From positions 62,001 to 126,000 of the forward strand of contig NZ_FUYK01000007.1 of the NCBI RefSeq assembly GCF_900167955.1: a stretch of DNA of 64,000 nucleotides, in the 5' to 3' direction. The DNA is from Candidatus Nitrosotalea bavarica (GTDB taxonomy: Archaea; Thermoproteota; Nitrososphaeria; Nitrososphaerales; Nitrosopumilaceae). The notes beneath the pieces were generated by a model that saw only the letters and a program-made list of their open reading frames with translations, was not told the DNA's origin and searched no databases. Positions 62,904-64,000 of this stretch are shown one piece after another. Both the position numbers and the translations under genes were made by a program. Positions within the stretch are counted from its first letter, which is position 1. Every line of letters starts with the position of its first letter.

Positions 62904-64000
62904 ATGTTAACACATGCTCTTCCTAATACTCTAACACAGTTTCTTTGGAATGTTTTCATTGGAATTGCAATGATAATCACACTCTATACTTGCAACTTTT
63001 ATTATTTAGTAGTAATTTCAAGGCATCAAAAAAAGAACGATTCTATTGAACTAAAAGAAATCCCAACCGTTACTCTTCAACTTCCAATATATAATGAAAA
63101 ATATGTTGCTGCTAGATTGATAAACGCAGTATGCGCATTGGATTATCCGAAGGATAAACTCTGCATTCAAGTACTTGATGATTCAACTGATGAGACACAA
63201 GATCTACTTGGGAATCTAGTTTTAGACTATCAAAAGAAGGGATTTGATATACAACATATTCAAAGGTCAGATAGGAAAGGATACAAGGCAGGTGCACTTC
63301 GAAATGCAATGAAATCTGCAAAAGGTGATTTCATTGCTATTTTTGACGCTGATTTTATTCCACCAACATGGTTTCTAAAAAGAGCAATATCGTATTTCTG
63401 TAAACCAAATATTGGATTGGTTCAATGCAGATGGGGTCATGTCAATGAACAATATTCTCCACTCACAAAGGCACAAGCTCTAAGTCTTGACTTTCATTTC
63501 TTAATAGAACAAAAAGCAAAAAGCAATTCTCATCTCTTTATGAGTTTTAATGGTACTGCAGGTATTTGGAGAAGAAAGTGCATTGAAGATTCAGGTGGTT
63601 GGCATACTGCTACACTAGTTGAGGATTTAGATCTTAGTTATAGAGCTCAGATGAAAGGTTGGAAATGTATCTTTGTTCCTGATATTGTAGTAGAAGCAGA
63701 ACTTCCAGTACAAATGAACTCTGCAAAAAGACAACAATTCAGATGGGCAAAAGGTTCTATCCAATGTGCCATCAAATTGCTTGGAGATGTTACAATTAAG
63801 AAAATACCTATTGATACAAAGATTCAGGCTTTTGTTCAACTTACAAGACATATTGTACATCCACTAGTACTTGCACAATTTTTAATTTTGCCTATACTGC
63901 TAGCTTCCAAAATAAATCTCTATGTGATAAGTGGATTACCGGTATTAACAATAATTGCATATCTGGCTATGGGACCTGTGGCGTATATCATGGTAATTCG
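62904..64000 (+). CDS. Family-2 glycosyltransferase (cellulose-synthase-like), 3' end outside window
   Basis: This frame runs off the right edge with 365 codons visible. An N-terminal membrane span (about residues 9-32) is followed by a GT2 domain. It has the nucleotide motif LDDSTDE, the catalytic-site IFDADFIPP, the acceptor segment LVEDLDLSYRAQ and QQFRWAKGS, the QxxRW motif. Membrane spans begin again near 310. It is a processive or lipid-linked glycan polymerase of the cell envelope. The product is unknown. Confidence 0.9.
   Translation, partial: MLTHALPNTLTQFLWNVFIGIAMIITLYTCNFYYLVVISRHQKKNDSIELKEIPTVTLQLPIYNEKYVAARLINAVCALDYPKDKLCIQVLDDSTDETQDLLGNLVLDYQKKGFDIQHIQRSDRKGYKAGALRNAMKSAKGDFIAIFDADFIPPTWFLKRAISYFCKPNIGLVQCRWGHVNEQYSPLTKAQALSLDFHFLIEQKAKSNSHLFMSFNGTAGIWRRKCIEDSGGWHTATLVEDLDLSYRAQMKGWKCIFVPDIVVEAELPVQMNSAKRQQFRWAKGSIQCAIKLLGDVTIKKIPIDTKIQAFVQLTRHIVHPLVLAQFLILPILLASKINLYVISGLPVLTIIAYLAMGPVAYIMVI

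Overview
The window is a dense, AT-rich archaeal chromosome segment. It most likely comes from a Nitrososphaerota (Thaumarchaeota) member resembling Nitrosopumilus or Nitrosarchaeum. The evidence is an unsplit RNA polymerase subunit A gene, archaeal/eukaryotic-type ribosomal proteins (eL30, eL32, eL19, eL18, eL43, P1, P0), exosome, SBDS, prefoldin, Pcc1 and Cbf5 genes, an F420 gene (cofE), a two-subunit 2-oxoacid:ferredoxin oxidoreductase and intron-bearing tRNAs. No ammonia-oxidation gene lies in the window, so the genus is inferred from composition and gene content only. I see no insertion sequence, prophage, CRISPR array or rRNA.

Layout. 1-7540 is the transcription/translation operon rpoB (5' end outside the window)-rpoA-rpl30e-nusA-rps12-rps7. 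7565-15397 holds an intron-containing tRNA-Gln, two small unknown or cysteine-cluster proteins, a geranylgeranyl-reductase-like flavoprotein, and a leuS/alaS synthetase pair. 15475-20384 is a rearranged secE-spt5-rpl11 / rpl1-rpl10 / rpl12 region, with an Lrp-like regulator and a TRIC-type channel on the opposite strand. 20424-29533 has dtdA, an MGMT gene, displaced rpl19e/rpl32e, ATP-type pckA, a surface subtilase, superoxide dismutase, prefoldin alpha, ftsY (frame-shifted inside a tandem repeat) and argF. 29583-35794 is the spc-type tail rpl18-rps5-rpl30-rpl15-secY-adkA-EMC3/Oxa1-like-cmk-cbf5.

36308-39029 is a compact arsenic island: a divergent HxlR regulator, two thioredoxin-type arsenate reductases flanking an ArsM-like methyltransferase, and an aquaporin-family channel. 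39089-45015 carries an intron-containing tRNA-Ser and a group of 2-oxoacid/2-hydroxyacid enzymes (LhgO-like oxidase, D-2-hydroxyacid dehydrogenase, korAB), plus a 46-residue cysteine-rich protein. 45107-51325 has three unrecognised proteins, cofE and two complete but different isopropylmalate-isomerase pairs. 51322-58551 holds rps9-rpl13-rpl18e, rpoD and the SBDS-exosome-rpl37ae-pcc1-pfdB superoperon, ending in an XPF-type nuclease. 58592-64000 holds two rhodaneses around nob1-nadK, a Sulfolobus-type ferredoxin with a long N-terminal domain, and a partial family-2 glycosyltransferase.

Most genes sit in tight, often overlapping operons. Several starts lie 25-32 nt after a TATA-like box, suggesting leaderless mRNAs. 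The only stretch over 300 nt without a large gene (41812-42131) contains the 46-residue cysteine-rich protein. The observations most worth following up are the FtsY C-terminal repeat with a one-base deletion and an anchor-like tail, the two-intron tRNA-Gln, the pump-free arsenic island, and the broken L10/L12 and spc operons with an L10 that lacks its usual acidic tail.
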